Shown: positions 6,810 through 15,282 of the stretch, piece after piece
Layout: the number at the start of each line of letters is the position of its first letter
Position numbering within the stretch: position 1 is the first letter of the stretch
Assembly: GCA_008638415.1 (NCBI GenBank)
Contig: VWVT01000002.1
Span: 124,001 to 188,000, forward strand
Length of the DNA: 64,000 nt
Direction: 5' to 3'
Origin: Nocardiopsis sinuspersici
GTDB taxonomy: Bacteria; Actinomycetota; Actinomycetes; Streptosporangiales; Streptosporangiaceae
Translations under genes and position numbers: made by a program
Notes under the pieces: model-generated
What the model saw: only the letters and a program-made list of their open reading frames with translations
Told to the model about the DNA's origin: nothing
Databases searched by the model: none

Positions 6810-9809
6810 ATGCCCGTTCTTGTCGAGAGCAACACCGTGTTCGTGGGCCGTGAGCCCGAGCTCCGGCTCCTCCGGGACCATGCCCGGCGATCGCACACCG
6901 AGGCGCCTGGAGCGGTCCTGGTCGGCGGGGACGCGGGAGTGGGCAAGAGCCGCCTGGTCGGCGAGTTCGTCTCGGCCCTGCCCCAGGGATCGGTCTTCGT
7001 CGGCGGCTGCCTCCAGCTCGGCGTGGACGGACTGTCCTACGCACCCTTCACCGCCGTCCTGCGCCAGCTCCTGCGCGAACGCGGACGGGAGGCCTTCGAG
7101 ACCGCCGCACCCGGCGGGGTCGGCGAGTTCTCCCGGCTCCTGCCCGAACTGGGCGAGGTACCCGCCCAGCGACCCGAGAACCGGGGCATCCTCTTCGAAC
7201 AGGTCCTGCGCCTGCTCAACCAGGCCGCCGAGGACGGCGGTGTCACCGTGGTCCTGGAGGACCTGCACTGGGCCGACGGCGCCACCCGCGACCTGCTCGT
7301 CTTCCTCGTTCGCAACCTCGACCTGCCGGGCGTGCAGATCGTCGCCACCTACCGCAGCGACGACCTGCACCGCACCCACCCGCTGCGCCGCCTGCTCCCC
7401 GAACTGCGGCGCGCACCCGGCGTCGAGGCGCTCGAACTGGCGCCGCTGAGCCGCGACGAGGCCGGCGCCCAGGCCGCGGCGATCCGGGGCACGGCGCTCA
7501 CCCACCACGAGATGGACGAGCTCTACCGGCGCACCGAGGGCGTCCCCCTGTTCGTGGAGTCCTTCGCCGAGTCGGTCGGCGATCCCGCCGGCGACGACCA
7601 CGGCGTGCCCGACCAGTTCCGCGACCTGCTCCTGGAGCCCCTGCACCGGTTCGACGACACCGCCATGTCGGTACTGCGCGTGGCGTCGGTCGGCGCGGTC
7701 TCGGGCAGCATCGAGCACGAGATGCTCTACCACGCGGCCGGCCTGGCCGAGCGCGAACTGGAGCCCGCCCTGCGCACCCTGGTGGACGCCAACGTGCTGC
7801 GCGCCGACCGCACCGGGTACCGCTTCCGGCACGCCCTGCTGCGCGACGCCGTGCACGGCGAGCTGCTGCCCGGTCCCCACGCCCGGCTGCACATGCGCTT
7901 CGCCCAGCTCATCGACGAGTACCCCGACTCCGTCCCCCTCGACCGGCGGGCCGCCGAGCAGGCCCACCACTACAACGCCGCGCAGGAACTGCCCAGCGCC
8001 CTCCAGGCCGCCTGGTGGGCCGCGGTGCGCGCGAGCGACACCCTCGCCTACGGGGAGGAACTCGACATGCTGGAGCGGGTCCTGGCCCTGTGGGACCGGG
8101 TACCCGACGCACGGGAGCGGGTGCAGGGCCTGTCCTGGGCCGAGGTGGTCAGCCGCGCGGCGGGGGCCGCCGTGGAGGCGGGCCGCCCCCGGCGCGCCCT
8201 CGACCTCGCCGACGAGGCCCTGGCCACCCTGTCCGAGGACGACCGGGACGACCACACGCTGATGGTGCGGGCGTGCCTGCTGCGCCGTCGCGGGCTGGCA
8301 CGCGCCGAGGAGGCCTGCGGCAGCGGGATCATCGACCTGATCACGGCCCTGGAGCTGCACCCGCCGCACATGCCGGGGTACGTCATCCTGCTGGCCATCC
8401 TGGCCAGGGAGACCATGGTCCACCGCGGCGACCGGCGCGGGACCCCCGGACAGGAGCGCCTGAAGGAGCTGGAGAAGGCCGGAAGGTCCACGCGCGCGCT
8501 CGCGGAGGAGGCCATCGCACTCGCCGGGTCCGCCGGCCAGGAGGACATGTGCGCGGCCGCCGACGCCCGCATCACCCTGGGCGGGCTCCACATGGACTCG
8601 GGGGACCTGGAGAGGGGCCGTCCGCTGATCGAGGAGGCCATCGGCTACGCCGCCGAGATCTCCGACCCCTCCCTGGAGGCGCGCGGAGCGGGCAACCTGG
8701 GCCACTTCCTGCGGGAGCTGGGCCACCACGAGGAGGGACTGGCGGTGCTGGAGGAGTCCCTGGCCCGGCACGAGGCGATGGGCTGGGCGTCCGTCCACAA
8801 GACCTTCAACCACCAGAACCGCGCGGAGATCTACTTCGAGCTGGGCGACCTGGCCGGGGCGCGGCGGATCGTCGAGGCGGTCCTGCGCACCCACCCGCTC
8901 AACAAGCACCGCTACTACGTCGACGCGGTGCTGGTCCGGGCGGCCGCCGCCCAGGGGGACCTGGCCGCCGCGCGCCGGGCCATGCAGGTGCCGGGGCGGT
9001 CGGACGCGCTGACCTCGCAGCGGATGAACATCGTGCAGCTGTCCCTGCTGGCGCTCCTGGAGACGGACCTGGCCGCGGGCGCGGTCGACGACGCGCTCGC
9101 GTTGTCCGAGCGGACCCTGGAACGGCTGGTCCTGGAGTCCGCGCACGGTTACACGTGGCCGATGGCGGACGTGATGGCCGAGGCCGCGCGGCTGGGCACG
9201 GTCTCGGGACGTCCCCACGAGACGGTGGACCTGGCGCGCCGGGTGCGGGACCTGGTGGCCGACCTGGTGACGCTGATGCCGGCCCACGGAACGGCGCAGC
9301 AGGCCTACCGGGCGTCCGTGGCGGCCCGGCTGGCCGCGGTGGACGGTGCGGAGCCCGCCCCGCTGCTGGAGCGGTGGACGGCGGCGGTGGAGGCATGGGA
9401 GGCCACGCCGATGCGGCTGCACCTGGCGGGAGCCCGGCTGCGGGCGGCCGAGGCGGCGATGGCCGCCGGGGACCGGGGCCGCGCCCTGGAGTGGGTGCGC
9501 CGGGCGCACGCGGCGGCCGAGGAGTGCGGAGCGGTACCGCTGGCCGACGCCGCCGCGGACCTGGCGCGCAGGATGGGGGCGGGCCTGGTGGAGGACGCCG
9601 CCCCGCCCACGGCACCGGCCGGGCTGACCGCGCGCGAGGCGGAGGTGGCGCGGCTGCTGGCGGTGGGCAGCACCAACGCCCAGATCGCCGGGGAGCTGTT
9701 CATCACGCCCAAGACCGCGAGCGTGCACGTGTCCAACATCCTGGCCAAGCTCGACGTGCCCAACCGGGCGACGGCCGGGGCCCGGCTGCGCGAACTCGGC
9801 CTGGCCTAG
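6810..9809 (+). CDS. LAL-family (large ATP-binding LuxR) transcription regulator
   Basis: The product is 999 residues from ATG 6810 (1002 from ATG 6801). It begins with an AAA/STAND ATPase: Walker A GGDAGVGKS at 39-47 and a Walker B region VTVVLEDLHWAD near 145. A long helical repeat region (TPR-like) fills the middle, and the last 60 residues are a LuxR helix-turn-helix (LTAREAEVARLL, NAQIAGELF, KTASVHVSNI). Such proteins activate pathway genes after binding ATP and often an inducer. No biosynthetic cluster lies beside it, so its target is not evident; the nearest candidates are itself and the Arg-rich gene upstream. A decayed sister copy lies immediately upstream. Confidence 0.93.
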   Translation: MPVLVESNTVFVGREPELRLLRDHARRSHTEAPGAVLVGGDAGVGKSRLVGEFVSALPQGSVFVGGCLQLGVDGLSYAPFTAVLRQLLRERGREAFETAAPGGVGEFSRLLPELGEVPAQRPENRGILFEQVLRLLNQAAEDGGVTVVLEDLHWADGATRDLLVFLVRNLDLPGVQIVATYRSDDLHRTHPLRRLLPELRRAPGVEALELAPLSRDEAGAQAAAIRGTALTHHEMDELYRRTEGVPLFVESFAESVGDPAGDDHGVPDQFRDLLLEPLHRFDDTAMSVLRVASVGAVSGSIEHEMLYHAAGLAERELEPALRTLVDANVLRADRTGYRFRHALLRDAVHGELLPGPHARLHMRFAQLIDEYPDSVPLDRRAAEQAHHYNAAQELPSALQAAWWAAVRASDTLAYGEELDMLERVLALWDRVPDARERVQGLSWAEVVSRAAGAAVEAGRPRRALDLADEALATLSEDDRDDHTLMVRACLLRRRGLARAEEACGSGIIDLITALELHPPHMPGYVILLAILARETMVHRGDRRGTPGQERLKELEKAGRSTRALAEEAIALAGSAGQEDMCAAADARITLGGLHMDSGDLERGRPLIEEAIGYAAEISDPSLEARGAGNLGHFLRELGHHEEGLAVLEESLARHEAMGWASVHKTFNHQNRAEIYFELGDLAGARRIVEAVLRTHPLNKHRYYVDAVLVRAAAAQGDLAAARRAMQVPGRSDALTSQRMNIVQLSLLALLETDLAAGAVDDALALSERTLERLVLESAHGYTWPMADVMAEAARLGTVSGRPHETVDLARRVRDLVADLVTLMPAHGTAQQAYRASVAARLAAVDGAEPAPLLERWTAAVEAWEATPMRLHLAGARLRAAEAAMAAGDRGRALEWVRRAHAAAEECGAVPLADAAADLARRMGAGLVEDAAPPTAPAGLTAREAEVARLLAVGSTNAQIAGELFITPKTASVHVSNILAKLDVPNRATAGARLRELGLA

Positions 9810-9875
9810 GGCTCGTTGCCCGCGCCCTCACGGGCGCCGCCGGGAGAGACCGGGTCGGTGACGTGCCGATGGGGC

Positions 9876-9896
9876 GGGCGGGGTTCAGCCCCGCCC
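9876..9896. terminator. Hairpin between convergent genes
   Basis: GGGCGGGG (9876-9883) pairs with CCCCGCCC (9889-9896) around a five-base loop that contains the stop codon of the minus-strand gene. It is placed to end either the LAL regulator or the dehydratase transcript. There is no T tract. Confidence 0.4.
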
Positions 9897-10529
9897 CAAC
9901 TCGGTGCAGACACAGGCTTTGTCGCCGTCCGGGTCGGCCAGCACGACGAAGGCCGGGGCATGGCCGTCGTCGACGACGCGTCCGCCTGCGGCGACCGCCG
10001 CGGCGATCCGCCGGTCGGCGGCTTCCGGGGGAACCGTGACGTCGAGGTGGAAGCGCTGTCGGTCGGGTGCGGTCGAGTCGGTCGCCTGGAACCACAGCGG
10101 CGGGAGCTCCCCCGCCGGGTCGACGACGTCGCCGCCCGCCTCACCACCGCCGAGAACGGCCGCCCAGAACGGCAGCACCGTTTCCGACACGGGCGCGTCC
10201 AGGGCCAGCTCCAGCACCTGTACCCGCTCCGGGCACGGGGTCAGCCCCTGGTCGGACGCGAGCGCGCTGATCCTCTCGGCCAGTCGGACGTCCCTTTCGG
10301 TCACCCCTCCGACGTCGTGGCTGCGCAGCACGAGCTGGACATGCTCCGCACGCAGGTCGACGTCGGGATGATGGCCGACCGTGTCGGTGAGCCGCCCCAT
10401 GGCGGCGACGAACGCGGCTCCCGCTCCGAACGAGCCGGTCCCGAACCGAGCACGCAGCGCTCCCAACAACCACCGCCAGTCAGCCAGATCGACCTGCCGG
10501 ACCCCGAGACGAGTGGTCTGTCGCACCAT
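9885..10529 (-). CDS. Pterin-4a-carbinolamine dehydratase-like domain fused to a glyoxalase/VOC domain
   Basis: From ATG 10529 the product is 214 residues. Residues 1-100 resemble 4a-hydroxytetrahydrobiopterin dehydratase, with the HHPDVDLR signature and following alternating strand LVLRSHDVGGVTERDVRLAERI. Residues 105-214 form a VOC (glyoxalase-like) domain with PFWAAVLGGG and FHLDVTVPPEAADRRIAAAVAAGG. Fusions of this kind are known in actinobacteria and lack a tested activity. An upstream in-frame extension exists to 10823, but it is arginine-rich and antisense to the neighbouring gene, so I reject it. It is divergent from the DinB-like gene. Confidence 0.8.
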   Translation of the reverse strand: MVRQTTRLGVRQVDLADWRWLLGALRARFGTGSFGAGAAFVAAMGRLTDTVGHHPDVDLRAEHVQLVLRSHDVGGVTERDVRLAERISALASDQGLTPCPERVQVLELALDAPVSETVLPFWAAVLGGGEAGGDVVDPAGELPPLWFQATDSTAPDRQRFHLDVTVPPEAADRRIAAAVAAGGRVVDDGHAPAFVVLADPDGDKACVCTELGRG

Positions 10530-10685
10530 GCCCCGACGATAGGCCACGGCTCCGCGGCCACGCCCCCGCGGCCCCCTTCCGCGACACCGGCGACGAGCCC
10601 GGGAATGTCGTAGGCCGGAGTGATGATTCCGGTGTCCGCCCACGACCACAGGCACGGGACGAAAACCCGTTCCCAGGAGTATCCG

Positions 10686-10730
10686 ATGACACCACCAGCA
10701 CACTGCCCGTGCCGCGGAGTCCGCCGGTGA
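10686..10730 (+). CDS. Fourteen-codon upstream ORF, coupled to the next gene
   Basis: ATG 10686 sits at ideal distance behind AGGAG (10675-10679) and encodes MTPPAHCPCRGVRR, ending at TGA 10728-10730. The stop overlaps GTG 10727-10729 of the following gene as GTGA. The downstream gene has no ribosome site of its own, so its translation probably depends on this mini-ORF. The peptide has a Cys-Pro-Cys motif. It could be a regulatory leader peptide, or the original N-terminus of the downstream gene cut off by an old frameshift. Confidence 0.45.
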   Translation: MTPPAHCPCRGVRR

Positions 10731-11362
10731 GCGGCCGCGCGGACCTGTGGCCGCTGATCCACCAGGAGCGGGCGGCGCTGGCCGACGACCTGTCCGAGCT
10801 GACCGAGGAACAGTGGGCGACACCGTCGCTGTGCGAGGGCCTGACCGTGCGCGAGGTACTCGCGCACCTGACCTCGGCGGCGACCCTCAACGGCCTTCGA
10901 TGGCTGGCCGGGGTCGTCCGCTGCCGGTTCGACTTCGACGCCCAGGTCGCGATGCGCCTGGCGGAGCAGATGGGCACCTCCGGCGCCGAGACCCTCGCAC
11001 GCTTCCGGGGGGTCACGAGGAGCACGACGTCACCGCCCCTGCCCAAGCCCGCCATCCTGGGGGAGGCGATCGTGCACGGAGAGGACATCAGGCGGCCCCT
11101 GGGCATCGTCGGCGCCCGTCCGATCGCCACGCTGACCCTCGTGGCGGACTACTACCGGGGCTCGGACCAGGTCGTCGTCGCCAAGAGCCGGGTGCGGGGG
11201 CTGAGGCTCCAGGCCACCGACGGTCCGTTCGCCTCCGGCACCGGACCGCTCGTCTCCGGGAGCACGCTCGCCCTGGTCATGGCGATGACCGGTCGCTCCG
11301 CGCACCTGGACGAGCTCACCGGCAGCGGTGTGGACATCCTGCGCGAACGTGTGAACGGCTGA
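10727..11362 (+). CDS. Mycothiol-dependent maleylpyruvate isomerase / DinB-like family protein
   Basis: The 211-residue product (from GTG 10727) has the TIGR03083-type N-terminal bundle: LIHQERAALADDLSEL, WATPSLCEGLTVREVLAHLTSAAT, and later AILGEAIVHGEDIRRPLG carrying the conserved His of the metal site. Family members act as thiol-dependent isomerases or transferases using mycothiol, the main thiol of actinobacteria; the substrate here is unknown. GTG 10709 in the same frame is an alternative start, but the strong ribosome site at 10675 serves the short ORF whose stop overlaps GTG 10727. A large hairpin terminator follows. Confidence 0.8.
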   Translation: MSGRADLWPLIHQERAALADDLSELTEEQWATPSLCEGLTVREVLAHLTSAATLNGLRWLAGVVRCRFDFDAQVAMRLAEQMGTSGAETLARFRGVTRSTTSPPLPKPAILGEAIVHGEDIRRPLGIVGARPIATLTLVADYYRGSDQVVVAKSRVRGLRLQATDGPFASGTGPLVSGSTLALVMAMTGRSAHLDELTGSGVDILRERVNG

Positions 11363-11442
11363 CCCGCACCGGCCGTGGCGCGGGAGGACGCCCGGCCGGT
11401 GACCCCGGAGAACGGGACTTCTCCTTCCGTGGACAACGCCGA

Positions 11443-11474
11443 AGGGGCGGGCGCGTGGCCACGCGCCCGCCCCT
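11443..11474. terminator. Bidirectional terminator, 16-bp perfect palindrome
   Basis: Bases 11443-11458 and 11459-11474 are perfect reverse complements. The element lies between the 3' ends of the DinB-like gene (plus) and the sigma-factor partner gene (minus), so it serves both. Confidence 0.7.
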
Positions 11475-11510
11475 CACGGCTCGTCCCGGAAGCGGTCCGG
11501 AAGCGGCCGG

Positions 11511-12551
11511 TCAGAACAGCCCGGTCTCGCCCTCCACGATCACGCTCACCTCGCCGGGCGCGTGCAGCGACACGTCGGCGACCACCATGTCGTCACCGAC
11601 CTCGTCCCCGGTGAGCTCCCGCATCTCCCCGCAGAGCCCGTCCTCGGGAGCCTGCGGGGGGTCGTTCGGCCCGGGGGCCGGCCGCGAGCCCTCCCCCGCG
11701 GCCGACCCGTTCTCGGCGTCGGTGTCGGTGGAGGCTGGCTCCCCGTCGGCGTCGAGGTCGTCCGTGTCGTTCTCGGACCCGCCACAGGGCTCCTGGACCG
11801 GCTTCCTGAAGCCGGCGATCTCCTGGTCGACCCCGGCGAGGGCGTCGCGCAGCTCACCGACGGTCATCCCCGCGGGTTCCATGCCCTCCAGGGCCTCCCC
11901 CGGGGCGGTCGCGGCGTTCGTGCTCTCGTAGTGCTCCCCGGCCTCGGGTTCCCGGCCGAAGACCACCTCGACCGGGTTGTCGTAGTCCTCGGGGATGCGC
12001 ACACCCACGGGGCAGCCCCCGCCCTGAGGAGTGCACTCCCCGGGCGAGGTCACGACCTCCACGTCGCGTTCGTCGGTGCCCTCGCCCGTCATGTTGTCGT
12101 CCAGGTAGACGAGGTTGCCCACGACGGTGGGAGACGCCGGGACGAAACGCAGCGTGACGTCGAGGCCGTGCTCGGCGAACTCGGCCGCGTACGCCTCGGC
12201 GTCGGCGGTGGGGTCGAGCACCTCGGCCACCACCACGCCCTCCTCGACACTGACGTCCAGTACGGCGGCGGCCGCGGGCTCGGGGCCGAGCGGAAGGGAG
12301 GAGCCCTCATCGGCGGAGGGGTCGAACAGCACGGTGGCCGCGACGCCTCCCACGGCGAGGGCCGCGGCGATCGGAGCCGCGACGAGCAGGCGCTTCCTGC
12401 GGGGGGACATGGACATGGTGGTCTCCTGGTTCCGGGTGGGGATCAGCGAACGCAGCTCACGCGCGGCGGGGGCCGCGGGGTCGAGCCGGTGGGACGCGTC
12501 CACCTCGGGGCGGAGTCCGGCCACCATGCGGTCGATCGGGTCATGGTTCAT
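11511..12551 (-). CDS. Membrane protein partner of the ECF sigma factor (CU044_5270-like)
   Basis: The 346-residue protein has a short cytoplasmic region (MNHDPIDRMVAGLRPE to about 50), one membrane helix (about 55-76, LLVAAPIAAALAVGGVAATVLF) and a long acidic extracytoplasmic region with an Asp/Glu/Pro-rich low-complexity stretch (about 268-318) and several cysteines. Its ATG overlaps the sigma stop as ATGA (12548-12551), giving translational coupling. Architecture and position fit an ECF-linked membrane regulator, but the N-terminus lacks an obvious zinc anti-sigma motif, so sigma binding is inference. The final ELTGDEVGDDMVVADVSLHAPGEVSVIVEGE may be a folded domain. Confidence 0.75.
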   Translation of the reverse strand: MNHDPIDRMVAGLRPEVDASHRLDPAAPAARELRSLIPTRNQETTMSMSPRRKRLLVAAPIAAALAVGGVAATVLFDPSADEGSSLPLGPEPAAAAVLDVSVEEGVVVAEVLDPTADAEAYAAEFAEHGLDVTLRFVPASPTVVGNLVYLDDNMTGEGTDERDVEVVTSPGECTPQGGGCPVGVRIPEDYDNPVEVVFGREPEAGEHYESTNAATAPGEALEGMEPAGMTVGELRDALAGVDQEIAGFRKPVQEPCGGSENDTDDLDADGEPASTDTDAENGSAAGEGSRPAPGPNDPPQAPEDGLCGEMRELTGDEVGDDMVVADVSLHAPGEVSVIVEGETGLF

Positions 12552-13156
12552 CGCGCCGCTCCTTTCAGGGACGTGGCACGCCGTGGGCGTGGGGTGGTGA
12601 CCGAGGAGGGGGCTCCGGTCCCGGTGTCCAGGCCGGCCCTGCGCAGGGCCCTGGCGAACCGGTTGCGTGCCCGGTGCAGGCGCACGCGGGCGGTTCCCCG
12701 TGCGCACCCCAGGGCGACCGCGATCTGCCCGGTGTCGAGCTGTTCCCAGCCCGCCAGGGAGAGGATCTCCCGGTCCCGTTCGGGCAGGGCGCGAAACACC
12801 CTGCCGACCTCGCCCAGGCCGGGATCACGTGCCTCGGGCAGGGTGACGGCGACCTCGCGCAGGTCGGCACGCAGGCGCGCGGCCAGGGCGTTGCGGCGCT
12901 GGTCGCCGCGCCGGTGGTTGGCGAGCACCTTGCGTGCCACGCCGAACACCCACGGCCGGGCCTGGTCCTCCGGCGGGACGTCGTCGATCCGGGACCAGAC
13001 CACCGTGAACACGTCGGCGACGAGGTCGGCGGAATGGTCCGGGTCCTGTGTGCGGCGCAGCAGGTAGCCGAGCACGTCACGGAACGTGGACTCGTAGAGT
13101 TCCTCGAACCGTGCGACGGACTCCTCCCGCGACCGCACCGGGTGTTTTCGGGGCAA
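12548..13156 (-). CDS. ECF-type RNA polymerase sigma factor
   Basis: Region 2 (FEELYESTFRDVLGYLLRR, SADLVADVFTVVWSRIDD, RPWVFGVARKVLANHRRG) and region 4 (LPERDREILSLAGWEQLDTGQIAVALGCARGTARVRLHRARNR) are both complete. TTG 13156 is chosen as start because AAGGG lies six bases upstream on its strand; an ATG at 13204 in frame is the alternative and adds 16 residues. It would direct RNA polymerase to a small set of stress promoters. The coupled membrane protein gene follows with a 4-base overlap. The gene is divergent from glnA2. Confidence 0.92.
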   Translation of the reverse strand: MPRKHPVRSREESVARFEELYESTFRDVLGYLLRRTQDPDHSADLVADVFTVVWSRIDDVPPEDQARPWVFGVARKVLANHRRGDQRRNALAARLRADLREVAVTLPEARDPGLGEVGRVFRALPERDREILSLAGWEQLDTGQIAVALGCARGTARVRLHRARNRFARALRRAGLDTGTGAPSSVTTPRPRRATSLKGAAR

Positions 13157-13511
13157 CGTGCACCCTTTCCCCTCGGTGGTGGTGCGTCCTACACCCCCAC
13201 ACATGTCCGGACCCCGCTCAGCGTTACGGGTTCGGGAGGAAGAACCGGAAAAGTACGCGGAAGTCCCCGGACCGACCGGCGGACCCCGGCCGTGCGCCTG
13301 TGCGGATGGTGTGCCCCGGGCAGGGCACTCTACGTCGGCCTTCGGGTCGGGCCGCCGCCGGACCCCCGGCGGGGACCCGCGCGTACCGCCTCGGACCGAG
13401 GAGTTCCGTCACACTCGGGGAACCGCGGGCGAGGCGAGGTGGCGGAGCGAAAGCCCCGGCCACAGGTCATAATGCGTGTGCGGGGAACGGACCGGGCAGG
13501 CTTGTCGGCGT

Positions 13512-13540
13512 GTGCGGAAATACCCCGGAAATATCCGCAC
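13512..13540. promoter_or_regulatory. Inverted repeat in the glnA2 / sigma factor intergenic region
   Basis: GTGCGGA (13512-13518) and TCCGCAC (13534-13540) are perfect arms around an AT-richer centre (AATACCCCGGAAATA), about 90 bases before glnA2. It could be an operator. It does not match a GlnR box as I know it. The remainder of 13157-13629 holds no gene that I can support. Confidence 0.35.
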
Positions 13541-13629
13541 GGCAGACTGGTCCCGGGACACTGTGTCCGGCTCGGCTCCGCGCACGGCGGAACAGTATCC
13601 GGACCGACCGGCATCAAGGAAGGTTGACC

Positions 13630-14991
13630 GTGAATCGACAGCAGGAATTCGTGCTCCGCACGTTGGAGGAGCGCGACATCCGGTTCGTGAGGCTGTGGTT
13701 CACCGACGTGCTCGGGTACCTCAAGTCCGTGGCGGTCGCCCCCGCCGAACTGGAGGCGGCCTTCTCCGAGGGCATCGGTTTCGACGGCTCGGCGATCGAG
13801 GGGTTCGCACGCGTCTACGAGGCCGACATGCTGGCCCAGCCCGATCCCTCCACCTTCCAGGTGCTGCCCTGGCGCAACGAGCCGCACGGCACGGCGCGCA
13901 TGTACTGCGACATCCTCATGCCGGACGGTTCGCCGTCCTCGGCGGACCCGCGCCACGTGCTCAAGCGCCAGCTCGGCAAGGCCTCCGACCTGGGGTTCAC
14001 GTTCTACACCCACCCCGAGATCGAGTTCTACCTGCTCAAGAAGATGCCCGAGCAGGGCGAGTTCCCCGAGCCCAACGACTCGGGCGGCTACTTCGACCAC
14101 ACGCCCCACAACAGCGCGCACGACTTCCGGCGCAACGCCATCAACATGCTGGAGGCCATGGGCATCTCCGTGGAGTTCAGCCACCACGAGGGCGGCCCGG
14201 GACAGCAGGAGATCGACCTGCGCTACGCCGACGCGCTGACCACCGCCGACAACATCATGACCTTCCGGCTCGTGATGAAGGAGGTGGCGATGGAGCAGGG
14301 CGTGTACGCGACGTTCATGCCCAAGCCGTTCACCGAGTACCCGGGCTCGGGCATGCACACGCACCTGTCGCTGTTCGAGGGCGACCGGAACGCCTTCTAC
14401 GAGCCGGGCGCGGACTTCCAGCTCTCCAAGGTGGGACGCGGATTCATAGCGGGCCTGCTGCGGCACGCCGACGAGATCACGGCCGTGACCAACCAGTGGG
14501 TCAACTCCTACAAGCGCCTGTGGGACGACCCGGCGGCCTCCGCCGGCATGGGCGGTGAAGCCCCCGCCTACATCTGCTGGGGCCACAACAACCGCTCGGC
14601 GCTGGTGCGCGTGCCGATGTACAAGCCCGGCAAGTCCAACTCCAGCCGGATCGAGATCCGCTCGCTGGACACCGCCTGCAACCCCTACCTGGCCTACGCC
14701 GTCATCCTGGCCGCCGGGCTCAAGGGCATCGAGGAGGGCTACGAGCTGCCCCCCGGCGCGGAGGACGACGTGTGGGCCCTGACCGACTCCGAGCGCCGCG
14801 CGCTGGGTATACGCCCGCTGCCGCAGAGCCTGGACGAGGCCCTGCGGATCATGGAGAACAGCGAGCTGGTCGCCGAGACCCTGGGCGAGCACGTCTTCGA
14901 CTTCTTCCTGCGCAACAAGAAGGCGGAGTGGAACTCCTACCGCCGCCAGGTCACCCCGTACGAGCTGGCGCGGTACCTGCCGACGCTCTAG
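13630..14991 (+). CDS. glnA2: GlnA2, glutamine synthetase type I homolog
   Basis: GTG 13630 follows AAGGAAGG and gives 453 residues, the size of actinobacterial GlnA2. Conserved parts include FTDVLGYLKSVAV and GFDGSAIEGFARV near the N-terminus, the glutamate-rich metal site HPEIEFYLL and HHEGGPGQQEIDLRY, the ATP-site region MPKPFTEYPGSGMHTHLSL and RSALVRVP/SSRIEIR. It joins ammonia to glutamate or, in the characterised S. coelicolor relative, glutamate to polyamines. The window also carries glnE, but the usual adenylylated tyrosine loop is not obvious here, so regulation by GlnE is uncertain. A hairpin terminator follows. Confidence 0.93.
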   Translation: MNRQQEFVLRTLEERDIRFVRLWFTDVLGYLKSVAVAPAELEAAFSEGIGFDGSAIEGFARVYEADMLAQPDPSTFQVLPWRNEPHGTARMYCDILMPDGSPSSADPRHVLKRQLGKASDLGFTFYTHPEIEFYLLKKMPEQGEFPEPNDSGGYFDHTPHNSAHDFRRNAINMLEAMGISVEFSHHEGGPGQQEIDLRYADALTTADNIMTFRLVMKEVAMEQGVYATFMPKPFTEYPGSGMHTHLSLFEGDRNAFYEPGADFQLSKVGRGFIAGLLRHADEITAVTNQWVNSYKRLWDDPAASAGMGGEAPAYICWGHNNRSALVRVPMYKPGKSNSSRIEIRSLDTACNPYLAYAVILAAGLKGIEEGYELPPGAEDDVWALTDSERRALGIRPLPQSLDEALRIMENSELVAETLGEHVFDFFLRNKKAEWNSYRRQVTPYELARYLPTL

Positions 14992-15026
14992 GCCGCGGGT
15001 CCTCCGCCTGCGGCGACACGTGCGTG

Positions 15027-15060
15027 AGCCCTCTTCCCGGGCGTCCGGGAAGGGGGCTCG
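15027..15060. terminator. Terminator hairpin after glnA2
   Basis: Bases 15027-15041 pair with 15046-15060 over 15 positions with one G-T pair, and a four-base loop. It lies between convergent glnA2 and the DUF397 gene and can serve both. Confidence 0.65.
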
Positions 15061-15084
15061 GTGCGTCTGGGGGCTCCAGAAGGT

Positions 15085-15282
15085 TCAGGGTGTGGAGCCC
15101 TTCACCGCCTCCAGGAGGGCGGTCCACTCGGCTCCGGTGGCCTCCAGGCAGCCCAGGTGCCGGTTCTGGGTGTCACGCACGGCGGCGCCCGTCGTGGTTC
15201 TCCGAGCTTCGACGCAGTTTCCACCGTTGCCATGGCTGAAGGTGGACTTCTTCCACTTAGGTGAGAGCTTCGTCATCGTCAT
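15085..15282 (-). CDS. DUF397 protein, second of tandem pair
   Basis: The 65-residue product shows the DUF397 pattern: WKKSTFSHGNGGNCVEAR, then VRDTQNRHLGCLEATGAEWTALLEAVKG. Its start overlaps the stop of the previous DUF397 gene as ATGA (15279-15282). Proteins of this type (related to BldB-associated small proteins) commonly sit beside XRE regulators with a DUF5753 domain and are thought to act with them. The third gene of the same minus-strand operon. Confidence 0.9.
   Translation of the reverse strand: MTMTKLSPKWKKSTFSHGNGGNCVEARRTTTGAAVRDTQNRHLGCLEATGAEWTALLEAVKGSTP

Noticed and set aside
6138..9728. A 1196-codon open frame on the minus strand, antisense to the LAL regulator
   Set aside because: It is arginine/glycine/histidine-rich without a domain, as is usual for the complement of a GC-rich coding frame; the plus-strand frame has full family motifs.
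6248..9809. A secondary-metabolite cluster controlled by the LAL regulator
   Set aside because: No biosynthetic enzyme lies next to it; the neighbours are a VOC/dehydratase fusion and a mycothiol-type enzyme.
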